This document shows positions 22,982 to 31,099 of a stretch of DNA of 48,283 bases, one piece after another. The stretch lies in the NCBI GenBank assembly GCA_018268605.1, contig JAFDWG010000326.1:1-48283 (forward strand). Reading direction: 5' to 3'. Below the pieces are notes generated by a model that was not told the origin of the DNA, did not search any database, and saw only the letters and a list, made by a program, of their open reading frames with translations. How positions within the stretch are numbered: position 1 is the stretch's first letter; every line of letters starts with the position of its first letter. The translations under genes and the position numbers were made by a program. Origin of the DNA: Actinomycetota bacterium. Lineage in GTDB: Bacteria; Actinomycetota; Thermoleophilia; Solirubrobacterales; 70-9.

Positions 22982-25285
22982 ATGGCACTGCGACTCGCTC
23001 ACGACACCGCCCCGGCCGCTCCGCGCGCCGAATCCCCCGCCGACCGACGCGAAGCTCCTTACCGGGAGCGCCGCGCCGCGATCGAGGCAATGCTTCGCTC
23101 GGCCGCCGCGAGCGCGGCGCCGCGCGAGCTTCCCGGCCTCTACCTGGCGCTCGCCCGCGAGGCGCTCGACGGCCTGGCCGTCGAGCCGCGCGAGCCGCTG
23201 CTCCTCAACTACGCGGGCGCGGGACTGAACGAACTCGGCGCCCGCGACGGTGCCGCCGCCCTCTTCGAGGCCGCGCTGCGCCTCGACCCGCAGCTTCCCC
23301 ACGCCGCCCGCAACCTGGAGTCGGCGCGCGCCCACAAGGGCTCGCGGCCGAACCTCCCGGCCGCCGTCGCCGTCCGCCTCCGTGGGCTCGAAAACGAGGC
23401 GCGTCGCGTCGCCGCGTCCGCCCGACGAGCCACCGGGCTGCGCCTCAGCCTCTGCATGATCGTCCGCGACGAGGAGGAGATGCTGCCGCGCTCCCTCGCC
23501 GCCGTCGCCGACGCGGTCGACGAGATCGTCGTCGTCGACACCGGCTCCCGCGACCGCACCGTGGAGATCGCCCGTTCCTTCGGCGCCACCGTGGTCGAGC
23601 GCGAGTGGACCGGCTCCTTCGCCGAGGCCCGCAACGCCTCGATCGAGGCCGCCACCGGAGACTGGCTCCTCTTCCTCGACGCCGACGAGGTGCTCGACCC
23701 GGCCGACGCGCCGCTCCTGCGCGAGCTGACCGGTCGCACCTGGCGCGAGGCCTTCTACCTGATCGAGACCAACCACACCGGGGAGCTCGGCGACGGCACC
23801 GCGGTCACCCACAACGCCCTGCGCCTCTTCCGCAACCGGCCCGAGTACCGATTCGACGGGCGCGTCCACGAGCAGATCGCCCAGAACTTGCCGTCGGGGC
23901 TGCCGGAGCGGATCGAGCCGACCGCGGTCCGGGTCGACCACTACGGCTACCTGGGTGCCGTCCGTGACGCGAAGGAGAAGTCGCGGCGCAACATCGAGCT
24001 GCTGCGGAGCCAGCTGGCCGAGGCGGGCGCCACGGGCGCGAACCCCTTCTTCCACTTCAACCTCGGCTCCGAGCTCGCCGCAGTGGGCGACGCGGCGGGC
24101 GCCTGCGAGCAGTTCGAGCGTGCCTGGGCGCTGCTTGCCGAGGACCCGGCGCGGAGCGAGCGTCCCTTCACCCCGTCCCTGACCGTGCGTTCGGTGAAGG
24201 CGCTGCGCTTCGGCGGGCGATTTGCCGATGCCGACGCGCGGGCGCTGGACGGCCTCGCCCTCTTCCCGGACCTGACCGACCTGGTCTTCGAGCGCGCGCA
24301 GATCGCCGCCGCCGAAGGCGACGCCGAGCGCGCCGCGGCGCTCTTGGAGGAGTGCCTCGAGCGGGGCGACGCGCCGAGCCGCTATTCGCCGACCGTCGGC
24401 AGCGGCAGCTTCCTGGCGCTGGCGCGGCTGGCGGAGCTGGAGCGCAGGCACGACCCGGAGCGGGCCGAGGAGCTGCTGCGCCGCTGCCTGCGCGAACACC
24501 CCTCTTACCTTGGAACGATCCTGCCGCTGGCCGCGACGATGCTCGCCCGCGGGGCGCCGTCCGCCGAGGTGGTGGCCGAGATCGAAGGAGCGGTCGCCAA
24601 GCCGACGCCGTCCGTCCGCTTCATGCTCGCCACCGCCCTATATGAGGCGGGCGAGGCCGAAGCGGCCGAACCGCTCTACGCGGCGGTGGTCGAGGCACAG
24701 CCGACCAACGGCGGCGCCCGCCTGGCGCTGGCCGAGACCCTGCTCTCGACAAAACGCTACGTGGAGGCCGCCGAAGTCTGCGGCGAGATCGCCGACGAGG
24801 ACGCCTTCGCGGTCGCCGCGGCGCGCAGCGAGCTCTTCGCCCGCACGCTGGCCGGGACCCAAAGCGACGACGCTACTGCACGCGCCTCCCGTCGGGGCCT
24901 CCCCGCCGCCGAGCTCGATCTCTTCGCGGCGTGGTCCTCCGCCGCCCCCTACCCGCCACTCGCCCCCACCGTGGTCGGACCGCTCGCCACCATGCTCGAG
25001 GCGCTGCTCCGGGTCGAGGAGTTCGAGGCCTTCGAAGCGCTTCTCCCCGCCCTCGAGGCGACCGGCCTGTCGGCCCGGCGACGTCACTCGATCCTCGCCG
25101 AGATCTACCTCCGCCGCGGCTTCCTCGAATCGGCCGCCGACGAGTGGGCCGCCGGCTGCGAGAAGGAAGGGCCGGACGCCGAGGCGCTCGGCGGGCTCGC
25201 CCGCGTCGCCGCCGCCCAGGGCCTTACCGAGGACGCCGAGATCTTCGAAAAGGGCGCGCTGGAACTCGCCTCAAGTTCCGTCTGA
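22982..25285 (+). CDS. GT2 glycosyltransferase fused to tetratricopeptide-like repeats
   Basis: A 767-residue protein. Residues about 45-115 are helical and TPR-like. A GT2 domain follows at about 153-260, with LSLCMIVRDEEEMLPRSL, VVVDTGSRDRT, the catalytic acidic motif LFLDADE (233-235), and FRNRPEYRFDGRVHEQI. The remaining 450 residues are alpha-helical repeats (TPR-like). This is the SunS/TPR type of glycosyltransferase that modifies proteins. Placed between fliA and flaG-fliD, it is a candidate flagellin or filament-cap glycosyltransferase. No clear promoter was found in the 162-base divergent gap. Glu codons are mainly GAG. Confidence 0.85.
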   Translation: MALRLAHDTAPAAPRAESPADRREAPYRERRAAIEAMLRSAAASAAPRELPGLYLALAREALDGLAVEPREPLLLNYAGAGLNELGARDGAAALFEAALRLDPQLPHAARNLESARAHKGSRPNLPAAVAVRLRGLENEARRVAASARRATGLRLSLCMIVRDEEEMLPRSLAAVADAVDEIVVVDTGSRDRTVEIARSFGATVVEREWTGSFAEARNASIEAATGDWLLFLDADEVLDPADAPLLRELTGRTWREAFYLIETNHTGELGDGTAVTHNALRLFRNRPEYRFDGRVHEQIAQNLPSGLPERIEPTAVRVDHYGYLGAVRDAKEKSRRNIELLRSQLAEAGATGANPFFHFNLGSELAAVGDAAGACEQFERAWALLAEDPARSERPFTPSLTVRSVKALRFGGRFADADARALDGLALFPDLTDLVFERAQIAAAEGDAERAAALLEECLERGDAPSRYSPTVGSGSFLALARLAELERRHDPERAEELLRRCLREHPSYLGTILPLAATMLARGAPSAEVVAEIEGAVAKPTPSVRFMLATALYEAGEAEAAEPLYAAVVEAQPTNGGARLALAETLLSTKRYVEAAEVCGEIADEDAFAVAAARSELFARTLAGTQSDDATARASRRGLPAAELDLFAAWSSAAPYPPLAPTVVGPLATMLEALLRVEEFEAFEALLPALEATGLSARRRHSILAEIYLRRGFLESAADEWAAGCEKEGPDAEALGGLARVAAAQGLTEDAEIFEKGALELASSSV

Positions 25286-25297
25286 CCCGGTCGATTA
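25271..25297 (+). promoter_or_regulatory. Sigma-28-like promoter before flaG-fliD-fliS
   Basis: TCAA (25271-25274), 15-base spacer, GTCGATTA (25290-25297), overlapping the stop of the GT2-TPR gene. The predicted start near 25304 lies about 4 bases before the flaG ATG. Three mismatches to the consensus, but spacing and position agree with the other four sites. Confidence 0.5.
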
Positions 25298-25307
25298 CCC
25301 AGAATGA

Positions 25308-25646
25308 ATGAGCGTCAACTTCAACAAGATCGACGGCCCGCTGCCGGTAGGTCCGATGCCTGAGCCGCAGCGCAACGGCAACGGCACCAGCGGTGCCAGT
25401 GGCGACTTCGCCCGCGACCTCAGCGTCGCCTCGGCGATGCCGTCGCCGCCGCCCGAGGTGAGCGCCGAGGTCCAGGGCGCCGCCCGCGCGGCCGCCCGCC
25501 TCCACGAGCTGGGCCGCGAACTGCGCTTCGAGCAGGGCGACGACGGCCGGCTGCGGGTGGAGCTGCGTGACCACGCCGGCAACGTCCTCCGCCAGGTCCC
25601 CACCGCCGAAATCTTCGACTTCGCCGCGGGCAAGGTCATGACATGA
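25308..25646 (+). CDS. flaG: FlaG-family flagellar protein
   Basis: A 112-residue protein with a disordered Pro/Gly/Ser-rich N-terminus (1-50) and the FlaG domain (about 60-112: LRFEQGDDGRLRVELRD, NVLRQVPTAEIFDF). FlaG is linked to filament length in other bacteria. It directly precedes and overlaps fliD (ATGA), as is common. The out-of-frame ATG at 25304 is not used. Confidence 0.9.
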   Translation: MSVNFNKIDGPLPVGPMPEPQRNGNGTSGASGDFARDLSVASAMPSPPPEVSAEVQGAARAAARLHELGRELRFEQGDDGRLRVELRDHAGNVLRQVPTAEIFDFAAGKVMT

Positions 25647-26971
25647 CCCCGATCACGATCTCGGGGCTCGGAACGACGCTCGACACCGAATCGATCATCG
25701 CCAACCTGATGAAGGTGGAACGCATGCCCGCCGCCCGCCTGGAACAGAAACAGGCGAAAGTGAAGGCACGCGAAACCGCGCTGCAGGGGATCCTCAACAA
25801 GCTGAACGAAGTCGGCTCGGCGCTACAGGCGCTGCGCTCGCCGACGCTCTGGGCCGACACGCAGACCGCCACCTCCTCCTCGACCGCGGTGAGCGCTGAA
25901 CTCTCCGTCGGCGCCGGGCCGGGCGGCTACCAGGTCGAAGTGACCCAGCTCGCGCGCGGCGCCCAGCGGACCTACGCCTTCACCGCGAGCGAAGCCGCGT
26001 CCCAGCTCACGGTCGGCGGCCAGACGATCGAACTGGCGCCGGGCGCGACGCTCGCCGACGCCGTCGCGGCGATCAACTCGAACCACGAATCCGGCGTATC
26101 GGCGGTCGCGGTCGGGGGCAAGCTCGTCCTCTCCTCGCGCGCGACGGGCGCCGAAGCGACGGTGACGGCGTCGGGCGCCGGCATTGCCGAGGAAACGACG
26201 AAGGCCCGCGCCGGCCAGGACACCCTGTACTCGATCGACGGCGTCGCCGGCAGCTCCTCCTCCAACCTGATCGAAGGTGCGATAGCAGGCGTCACGCTCA
26301 CCGCCACCGCCCTCACCGCCGGGCCGGCGACGATCTCGGTCAGCGAACCGACCCCGGACACGAAATCGATCGCGTCGAAGGTCAAGGCGTTCGTCAGCGC
26401 CTACAACTCGGCGGTCGAACTGATCGAGACGAAAGTGAGCGAAGAAACGGTCAAAGAACCGAAAACGACTGAAGAAGCCAACAAGGGCGTCCTCTTCGGC
26501 GACACCGCGCTGAACGGCCTGCTCGCCGGGATGCGCCAGACGCTCTCCGAATCCGGCCTCGGCGCGCTCGGCGTCGGCACCGGCGCCCCCAGCGCGAGCG
26601 TCACCGCCGACTCGGCCTCGGTCCGCGGCATCCTCACGTTCGACGAATCGAAGCTGAGCGCGCTGCTGAAGGAAGACCCGGCGGGGGCCAAAGAAGCGAT
26701 CAGCGGGGCGAACGGCTTCGTCACCGATCTGGAGCCGCTGGTCGAAGCGGCGACCAAACCGGGCGGCGGCATCTCCGAACGGGTCGGCGCCGCGACCAAA
26801 GAAGCGGCCCAGCTACGCGAACAGATGACCAAGCTGGAAGAACGGCTGACGCTGCGCGAAGAACGGCTGCACTCCCAGTTCGCGGCGATGGAAACGGCGC
26901 TCGCGAAGTCGAAATCCGAATCGGAATGGCTGGCGGGTCAGCTCGCGGGCCTCTCCTCGGGCAAGGGCTGA
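25643..26971 (+). CDS. fliD: Filament cap protein FliD (HAP2)
   Basis: A 442-residue cap protein. The N-terminus (ITISGLGTTLDTESIIANLM) and the coiled segment QKQAKVKARETALQGI match FliD_N, and the C-terminal half carries FliD_C (KVKAFVSAYNSAVELI, GFVTDLEPLVEAATKPGG) and the terminal coiled coil. It assembles flagellin at the filament tip. Nearly all glutamates use GAA, in sharp contrast to the fliT-like gene 400 bases downstream. Confidence 0.95.
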   Translation: MTPITISGLGTTLDTESIIANLMKVERMPAARLEQKQAKVKARETALQGILNKLNEVGSALQALRSPTLWADTQTATSSSTAVSAELSVGAGPGGYQVEVTQLARGAQRTYAFTASEAASQLTVGGQTIELAPGATLADAVAAINSNHESGVSAVAVGGKLVLSSRATGAEATVTASGAGIAEETTKARAGQDTLYSIDGVAGSSSSNLIEGAIAGVTLTATALTAGPATISVSEPTPDTKSIASKVKAFVSAYNSAVELIETKVSEETVKEPKTTEEANKGVLFGDTALNGLLAGMRQTLSESGLGALGVGTGAPSASVTADSASVRGILTFDESKLSALLKEDPAGAKEAISGANGFVTDLEPLVEAATKPGGGISERVGAATKEAAQLREQMTKLEERLTLREERLHSQFAAMETALAKSKSESEWLAGQLAGLSSGKG

Positions 26972-26979
26972 GCCGGCCG

Positions 26980-27405
26980 ATGGACCCCTACCGCAGCGCG
27001 AGCCAGGCCTACGCCCAGGACAGCGTCCTGACGGCGGCGCCGGAGAAGCTGGTGGTGATGCTCTACGACGGGCTCGCCCGCTTCCTCGCCCGCGGCGCCG
27101 CGGCGATCCGGGCCGAGGACATCGCCGCCGCCGGCAACGCGCTGAACCGGGCCGGGGCGATCCTCGACGAGCTGCTGGCGACGCTCGACCCGGCGGCCGG
27201 AGAGATCGCCGAGCGACTCTCGGAGATCTACCTCTTCTGTAAGCGCGAGCTCCTCGCGGCGCAACTGAAGCGCGACCCGGCGCGGATCGAGCGGGTGGCG
27301 ACGCTGCTCGCCGAGTTGCGCGAGGCCTGGGCGACGATCGCCGCCGCCCCGCCGGTCGCCGCGGTCGGTCGCCCGACCCTCGGCGCGGCCGGGGCCCAGG
27401 CGTGA
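26980..27405 (+). CDS. fliS: Flagellin export chaperone FliS
   Basis: A 141-residue FliS: MDPYRSASQAYAQDSVLTAAPEKLVVMLYDGL is diagnostic. It binds the C-terminus of flagellin to prevent early polymerisation. The ATG lies 9 bases after the fliD stop without a strong ribosome-binding site, so coupling to fliD is likely. It overlaps the next gene (GTGA). Confidence 0.94.
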   Translation: MDPYRSASQAYAQDSVLTAAPEKLVVMLYDGLARFLARGAAAIRAEDIAAAGNALNRAGAILDELLATLDPAAGEIAERLSEIYLFCKRELLAAQLKRDPARIERVATLLAELREAWATIAAAPPVAAVGRPTLGAAGAQA

Positions 27406-27710
27406 GCCTGGCGGCGTACGAGCGCCTGGCGGAGCTCGCCGAGGCCGAGCTGACCGCCTGCGAAGCCGATCGTGCCGAGGATCTCGCCGGCCTCTACGCG
27501 GAGGGCGAAGCGCTCCGCGCAGGCCTCACCGGACCGCCGCCGCCCGAGGTCGAGCCGGCCCTCCGCCGGGCCGCCGCCGCCCAGGAGCGCCTCGCCCTCC
27601 TGCTCGGCGCCCGACTCGCCGAGCGCGACGAGGACCTCCAGCACCTGCACCGCGCCCGCGCCGCGGCCCGGGCCTACGCGACGACGGCGGGGGCAACGGT
27701 CGGGACTTAG
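27402..27710 (+). CDS. FliT-like small helical protein
   Basis: A 102-residue, highly charged, all-helical protein with a GTG start overlapping fliS. Position after fliS and size fit FliT-type chaperones (for FliD), but I see no sharp family motif, so the assignment rests on context. Last gene of the flaG-fliD-fliS unit, followed by element copy III. Confidence 0.65.
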   Translation: MSLAAYERLAELAEAELTACEADRAEDLAGLYAEGEALRAGLTGPPPPEVEPALRRAAAAQERLALLLGARLAERDEDLQHLHRARAAARAYATTAGATVGT

Positions 27711-27752
27711 GCTGACGGCCATCGTGCCGGCCGCCCCGGCAGTCCTATGTCG

Positions 27753-27811
27753 GTCCTGGGCGTCTCATCGCGGTCCTGGCCGGCTGTGACCGCGATGAGA
27801 CGGCCCAGGAC
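27753..27811. repeat. Hairpin A, copy III
   Basis: A 23-bp stem (27753-27775 with 27788-27811) with one bulged G (CGGCCC instead of CGCCC in the right arm). The loop is CTGGCCGGCTGT. Confidence 0.72.
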
Positions 27812-27900
27812 GTGAGGGGTCCCGTGAACAACTCCCGGGAGACGTGACGCTTCCGCCCGGAACTCCACGCCTTCGTCACGGTTTCCTCGCACCCTGACCC

Positions 27901-27947
27901 GACCCCGCGTCCTTTGTAGCCCTGTGGGCTACAAAGGACGCGGGGTC
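27901..27947. repeat. Central palindrome of copy III: perfect 22-bp stem
   Basis: Arms at 27901-27922 and 27926-27947 pair perfectly over 22 bp (starting GACCCCGCGTCC, ending at GTAGCCC) around a 3-base loop TGT. It sits between convergent genes and could stop transcription from both sides, but has no T run. Confidence 0.8.
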
Positions 27948-28065
27948 GGAGTCGGTCCCGGGACGGTCAATCCGTGGAGGAAGGCAGGAGGATGCGTGGG
28001 GTTCGTGACGTCTCCCGCACGTCTCTCGCAACGGCGTCGGAGTTTCTCCGCACCTTTCAAACCCC

Positions 28066-28115
28066 GGCCGTCTCGGCCACGGCCACAGCCTGCCCGGGCC
28101 GTGGCCGAGACGGCC
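28066..28115. repeat. Hairpin B, copy III
   Basis: A 19-bp perfect stem (28066-28084 with 28097-28115), sequence as in copies II and IV. Confidence 0.75.
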
Positions 28116-28155
28116 GGGCTCGTCGCAAGCCCCTGCGTCCCTTGCCCGGGGCCTT

Positions 28156-29061
28156 TCAGCTTCCCTCCAGCTCCGCCGCCGCTTCGCGCAGCGCCTGCTC
28201 CAGTGGAATGCGCTCACGGGGAGGCAACGCTTCCATGCCGCTCGGATCGGTGACGACGGTCTCATGCGAGAGGCCCTCGATCAGGGGGCGGGCGACACCG
28301 GTGTCGACCGGGGTGACGAGGCCGACCCAGAGCGAGGACAGATGCGGGGTCAAGACCGGGACGGTGACGCGAACCGGCGGGCGGCGGTCGAGCGCCTTGG
28401 CGAGGTCGTCGATCATGCCACCGTAGGTGGTGACGTCGGGGCCGCCGATCTGGAGCTCGCGGTCGAGCGGCGCGGAGAGGTCGGTCGCCGCCGCGAGATC
28501 GGCGATCACGTCAGCGGCGGCGATCGGCTGGGTGCGGACGGTCGTCCACTTCGGCGTCACCATCGCCGGCAGGCGGCGGACCAGGTAGTAGACGGTGAGG
28601 AAGGACTCGCTGCCCGCACCGATCACGGCGGCGGCGCGGTAGTAGGCCACCGGGACCTCGCCCGCCTGCAGGGTGACGGCGGTGGCGTGCCGGCTGTTCA
28701 GGTGCTCGGAGCCCGAGCCGAGGCCGCCGAGGTAGACGATCCGCTTCACCCCGGCCGCGGCTGCCGCGGCGGCGAAGTTCCGCGCGCCATCCTGGTCGCG
28801 CGAGGCGAAGTCGCGATCGCCGCCCCTCCCCATCGAGTGCACGAGGTAGTAGGCGACCTCGACGTCCGCCAGGGCCGGCCCGAGCGTGTCGGGCTCGAGC
28901 ACGTCCGCGCGCCGCACCTCGCACCCGGCCGCGGCGAGATCCTCCGCCTTCTCCGGCGAGCGCGCCAGCGCGGCGACGTCCCGGCCTTCAGCGGCCAGGT
29001 GCCGCGCGAGCAGTCCGCCGATATACCCGGTGCATCCGAGAACCGCGATCACGGAGCACAT
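28156..29061 (-). CDS. NAD(P)-binding NmrA-like / atypical short-chain dehydrogenase protein
   Basis: A 301-residue Rossmann-fold protein. The nucleotide-binding motif is GCTGYIGG near the N-terminus (AVLGCTGYIGGLLARHL), followed by VAALARSPEK, ADVLEPDTL and YYLVHSMG. It belongs to the NmrA/SDR_a5-like group, many of which bind NAD(P) and act on quinones, sugars or as regulators. The substrate cannot be read from sequence. It shares direction with glpX, 70 bases downstream of the glpX stop. Confidence 0.85.
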   Translation of the reverse strand: MCSVIAVLGCTGYIGGLLARHLAAEGRDVAALARSPEKAEDLAAAGCEVRRADVLEPDTLGPALADVEVAYYLVHSMGRGGDRDFASRDQDGARNFAAAAAAAGVKRIVYLGGLGSGSEHLNSRHATAVTLQAGEVPVAYYRAAAVIGAGSESFLTVYYLVRRLPAMVTPKWTTVRTQPIAAADVIADLAAATDLSAPLDRELQIGGPDVTTYGGMIDDLAKALDRRPPVRVTVPVLTPHLSSLWVGLVTPVDTGVARPLIEGLSHETVVTDPSGMEALPPRERIPLEQALREAAAELEGS

Positions 29062-29131
29062 GTTCCCGAGACGGCGAAAATCAAGCCTGGGTAGGACGGC
29101 AAGCGACCGATGGACACGATTTTCAGGCGTC

Positions 29132-30136
29132 TCAACCGTAGCGCGCGAGGCCGCCGGCGATCTCCCGCAGCTTCGAGCGGTCGTGCGTCGCCTGGACGCG
29201 GCGCACCGTGCCGGAGCGCGAGCGCATCACCAGCGATTCGGTGGTGGCGCCTTTGCCGCGGTAACGGACGCCCTGCAGGACGTCGCCGTCGGTGACCCCG
29301 GTGGCGGAGAAGAAGACGTCCTCGCCGGAGCAGAGGTCGTTCGCTGTGAGGATCTGCCCGAGGTCGTATCCCTCGTTGATCGCGGCGCTTTTCTCTTCCT
29401 CGTTGCGCGGCCATAGGCGTCCCAGGAGTTGGCCGCCCATCGACTTCAGTGCCGCCGCGGAGAGGACTCCCTCGGGCGTGCCGCCGATCCCCCAGAGGAG
29501 GTCGACCGGAGAGCGCTCGGAGACCGCCAGCAGAGCCGCCGAGACGTCGCCATCGGTGATCAGGCGGATGCGCGCGCCGGCCTCGCGGATTTCCTTGATC
29601 TGCTCCTCATGGCGCGGCCGGTCGAGCACGACGACGATCACGTCGCCGATCGAGCCGCCCCGACGCTCGGCGACCAGCTTGCAGGTCTCGACCAGCGGCC
29701 GGTCGAGGTCCAGCAGGTCGGCGATGTCTTCGCCGCCGGCGAGCTTTTCCATGTAGACGCAGGGCCCCGGATCGAACATCGAGCCGCGCTCGGCGAGCGC
29801 GATCACGGCCAGGGCGCTCGGCATCCCGAGGGCGCAGAGGCGCGTCCCCTCCAGCGGGTCGACCGCGATGTCGACCTGCGGCGGGCTGCCGTCGCCGATG
29901 TTCTCGCCGTTGAAGAGCATCGGGGCTTCGTCCTTCTCTCCCTCGCCGATGACGACGACACCGTCCATCGAGACCGAATCGAGGACGAAGCGCATCGCGT
30001 CGACAGCGGCGCCATCGGCCGCGATCTTGTCGCCGCGTCCTACCCAGCGAGCGGCCGCGAGAGCGGCTGCCTCGGTGACGCGGACGAGCTCCAGCGCGAG
30101 GTTGCGATCCGGCTTTCCCTGGTCGGGCGAAGGCAT
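29132..30136 (-). CDS. glpX: Class II fructose-1,6-bisphosphatase GlpX
   Basis: A 334-residue enzyme that converts fructose 1,6-bisphosphate to fructose 6-phosphate in gluconeogenesis. Diagnostic motifs are VVIGEGEKDEAPMLFNGE, VDIAVDPLEGTRLCA (metal-binding acidic cluster) and the C-terminal half with DLLWGIGGTPEGVLSAAA. The frame is open far upstream, but the ATG at 30136 gives the family length, and the divergent LLM gene begins 31 bases away. The 30-base gap contains TATAAG (30151-30156), which may serve as a shared -10 region with very short leaders. Confidence 0.95.
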   Translation of the reverse strand: MPSPDQGKPDRNLALELVRVTEAAALAAARWVGRGDKIAADGAAVDAMRFVLDSVSMDGVVVIGEGEKDEAPMLFNGENIGDGSPPQVDIAVDPLEGTRLCALGMPSALAVIALAERGSMFDPGPCVYMEKLAGGEDIADLLDLDRPLVETCKLVAERRGGSIGDVIVVVLDRPRHEEQIKEIREAGARIRLITDGDVSAALLAVSERSPVDLLWGIGGTPEGVLSAAALKSMGGQLLGRLWPRNEEEKSAAINEGYDLGQILTANDLCSGEDVFFSATGVTDGDVLQGVRYRGKGATTESLVMRSRSGTVRRVQATHDRSKLREIAGGLARYG

Positions 30137-30166
30137 CGGAGCGCGGACCCTATAAGTTCTCGGGCG

Positions 30167-31099
30167 ATGGAGGGACGCTGGGGTCTGACCCTGCCGCTGA
30201 ACGGGGTACCGCTCGCCGCGCACGGCGAGTACGTGAAACGCGCCGAGGCGGCCGGCTACACCGACCTCTGGACCGGCGAGACGGCGGGCCCGGACGGCTT
30301 CACGCCGCTGGCGCTGAGTGCGGCCTGGACCGAGCGGATGCGGCTCGGGACCGGGATCGTCGGCGTCTTCCAGCGCGGCCCGGCACTGCTCGCCCAGGAG
30401 GCCGCGGCGCTTGCCGACGCCTCGGACGGCCGCTTCGTCCTCGGCATCGGCTCCTCCTCGGACCGGATCATCGAAGGCTGGAACGGCATCCCCTTCGAGA
30501 AGCCGCTCTCGAAGGTCCGCGAAACCCTCGAATTCCTCCGCCCCGCCCTCGCCGGCGAGCGCACCGAGACCCGCTTCAAGCTGGAAATCAAGCCGCGCCA
30601 CGAGATCCCGATCGTCCTCGCCGCGCTGCGCGGCAAGATGCTCGAGCTGGCGGTCGAGAAGGCCGACGGCGCCTTCACCAACTTCCTCCCGCTCGATGGG
30701 CTGCCGCAGGTGGTCGAGGGGGTGAAGGACGCGCCGGACGGCTTCGAGCTCCTCTGCCGCTTCTTCCTCCTCCCCGGCCCGCGCGAGGAGGTCGAGCCGC
30801 TCGCCCGCTTCATGTTCTCCTCCTACATCACCGTCCCGGTCTACACCGAGTTCTACCGGTGGCTCGGGTGGGGGGAGAAGATCCAGCCGATGCTGGACGC
30901 CTGGAACGCCCGCGACCGCGAGAAGGCCGCCGCCGAGGCGCCCTGGGAGGCGATCGAGCAGATGTTCATCTTCGGCTCGCCCGAGGAGATGAAGGACCGC
31001 CTCGAGCAGTTCGTCGCGGGCGGCATCACCACCCCGATCCTCACCCCCGTCGTCCCGCCGGAGAAGCTCCGCGAGGCGATCGACGCGCTGGCGCGCTAG
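30167..31099 (+). CDS. LLM-class (F420-dependent type) oxidoreductase
   Basis: A 310-residue luciferase-like TIM-barrel protein: WGLTLPLNGVPLAAHGEYVKRAEAAGYTDLWTGE at the N-terminus, LGTGIVGVFQRGPALLAQEAAALADASDGRFVLGIG in the middle. Actinobacterial members usually use coenzyme F420, which is inferred here. The ATG at 30167 lies about 10 bases after TATAAG, so the message may be leaderless. Its stop overlaps the egtD stop by 4 bases on the other strand. Confidence 0.85.
   Translation: MEGRWGLTLPLNGVPLAAHGEYVKRAEAAGYTDLWTGETAGPDGFTPLALSAAWTERMRLGTGIVGVFQRGPALLAQEAAALADASDGRFVLGIGSSSDRIIEGWNGIPFEKPLSKVRETLEFLRPALAGERTETRFKLEIKPRHEIPIVLAALRGKMLELAVEKADGAFTNFLPLDGLPQVVEGVKDAPDGFELLCRFFLLPGPREEVEPLARFMFSSYITVPVYTEFYRWLGWGEKIQPMLDAWNARDREKAAAEAPWEAIEQMFIFGSPEEMKDRLEQFVAGGITTPILTPVVPPEKLREAIDALAR

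Larger units (their letters stand above)
27739..28151 (+). repeat. Modular palindromic element, copy III (A - centre - B)
   Basis: Fills the convergent gap between the fliT-like gene and the NAD(P)-binding gene. Order: GGCAGTCCTAT start motif, hairpin A (27753-27811), a spacer with CACGCCTTCGTCACG, central palindrome (27901-27947), a block shared with copy I (ACGGCGTCGGAGTTTCTCC, 28031-28049), hairpin B (28066-28115), and the tail CTGCGTCCCTTGCCC. No gene is visible. Confidence 0.75.

Noticed and set aside
22820-24499. Very long upstream extension of the fliA frame, antisense to the GT2-TPR gene
   Set aside because: GC-rich DNA leaves long antisense frames open. The translation has no family pattern and repeats Glu/Gly/Arg, while the + strand encodes clear GT2 motifs and fliA has a strong ribosome-binding site at 22819.
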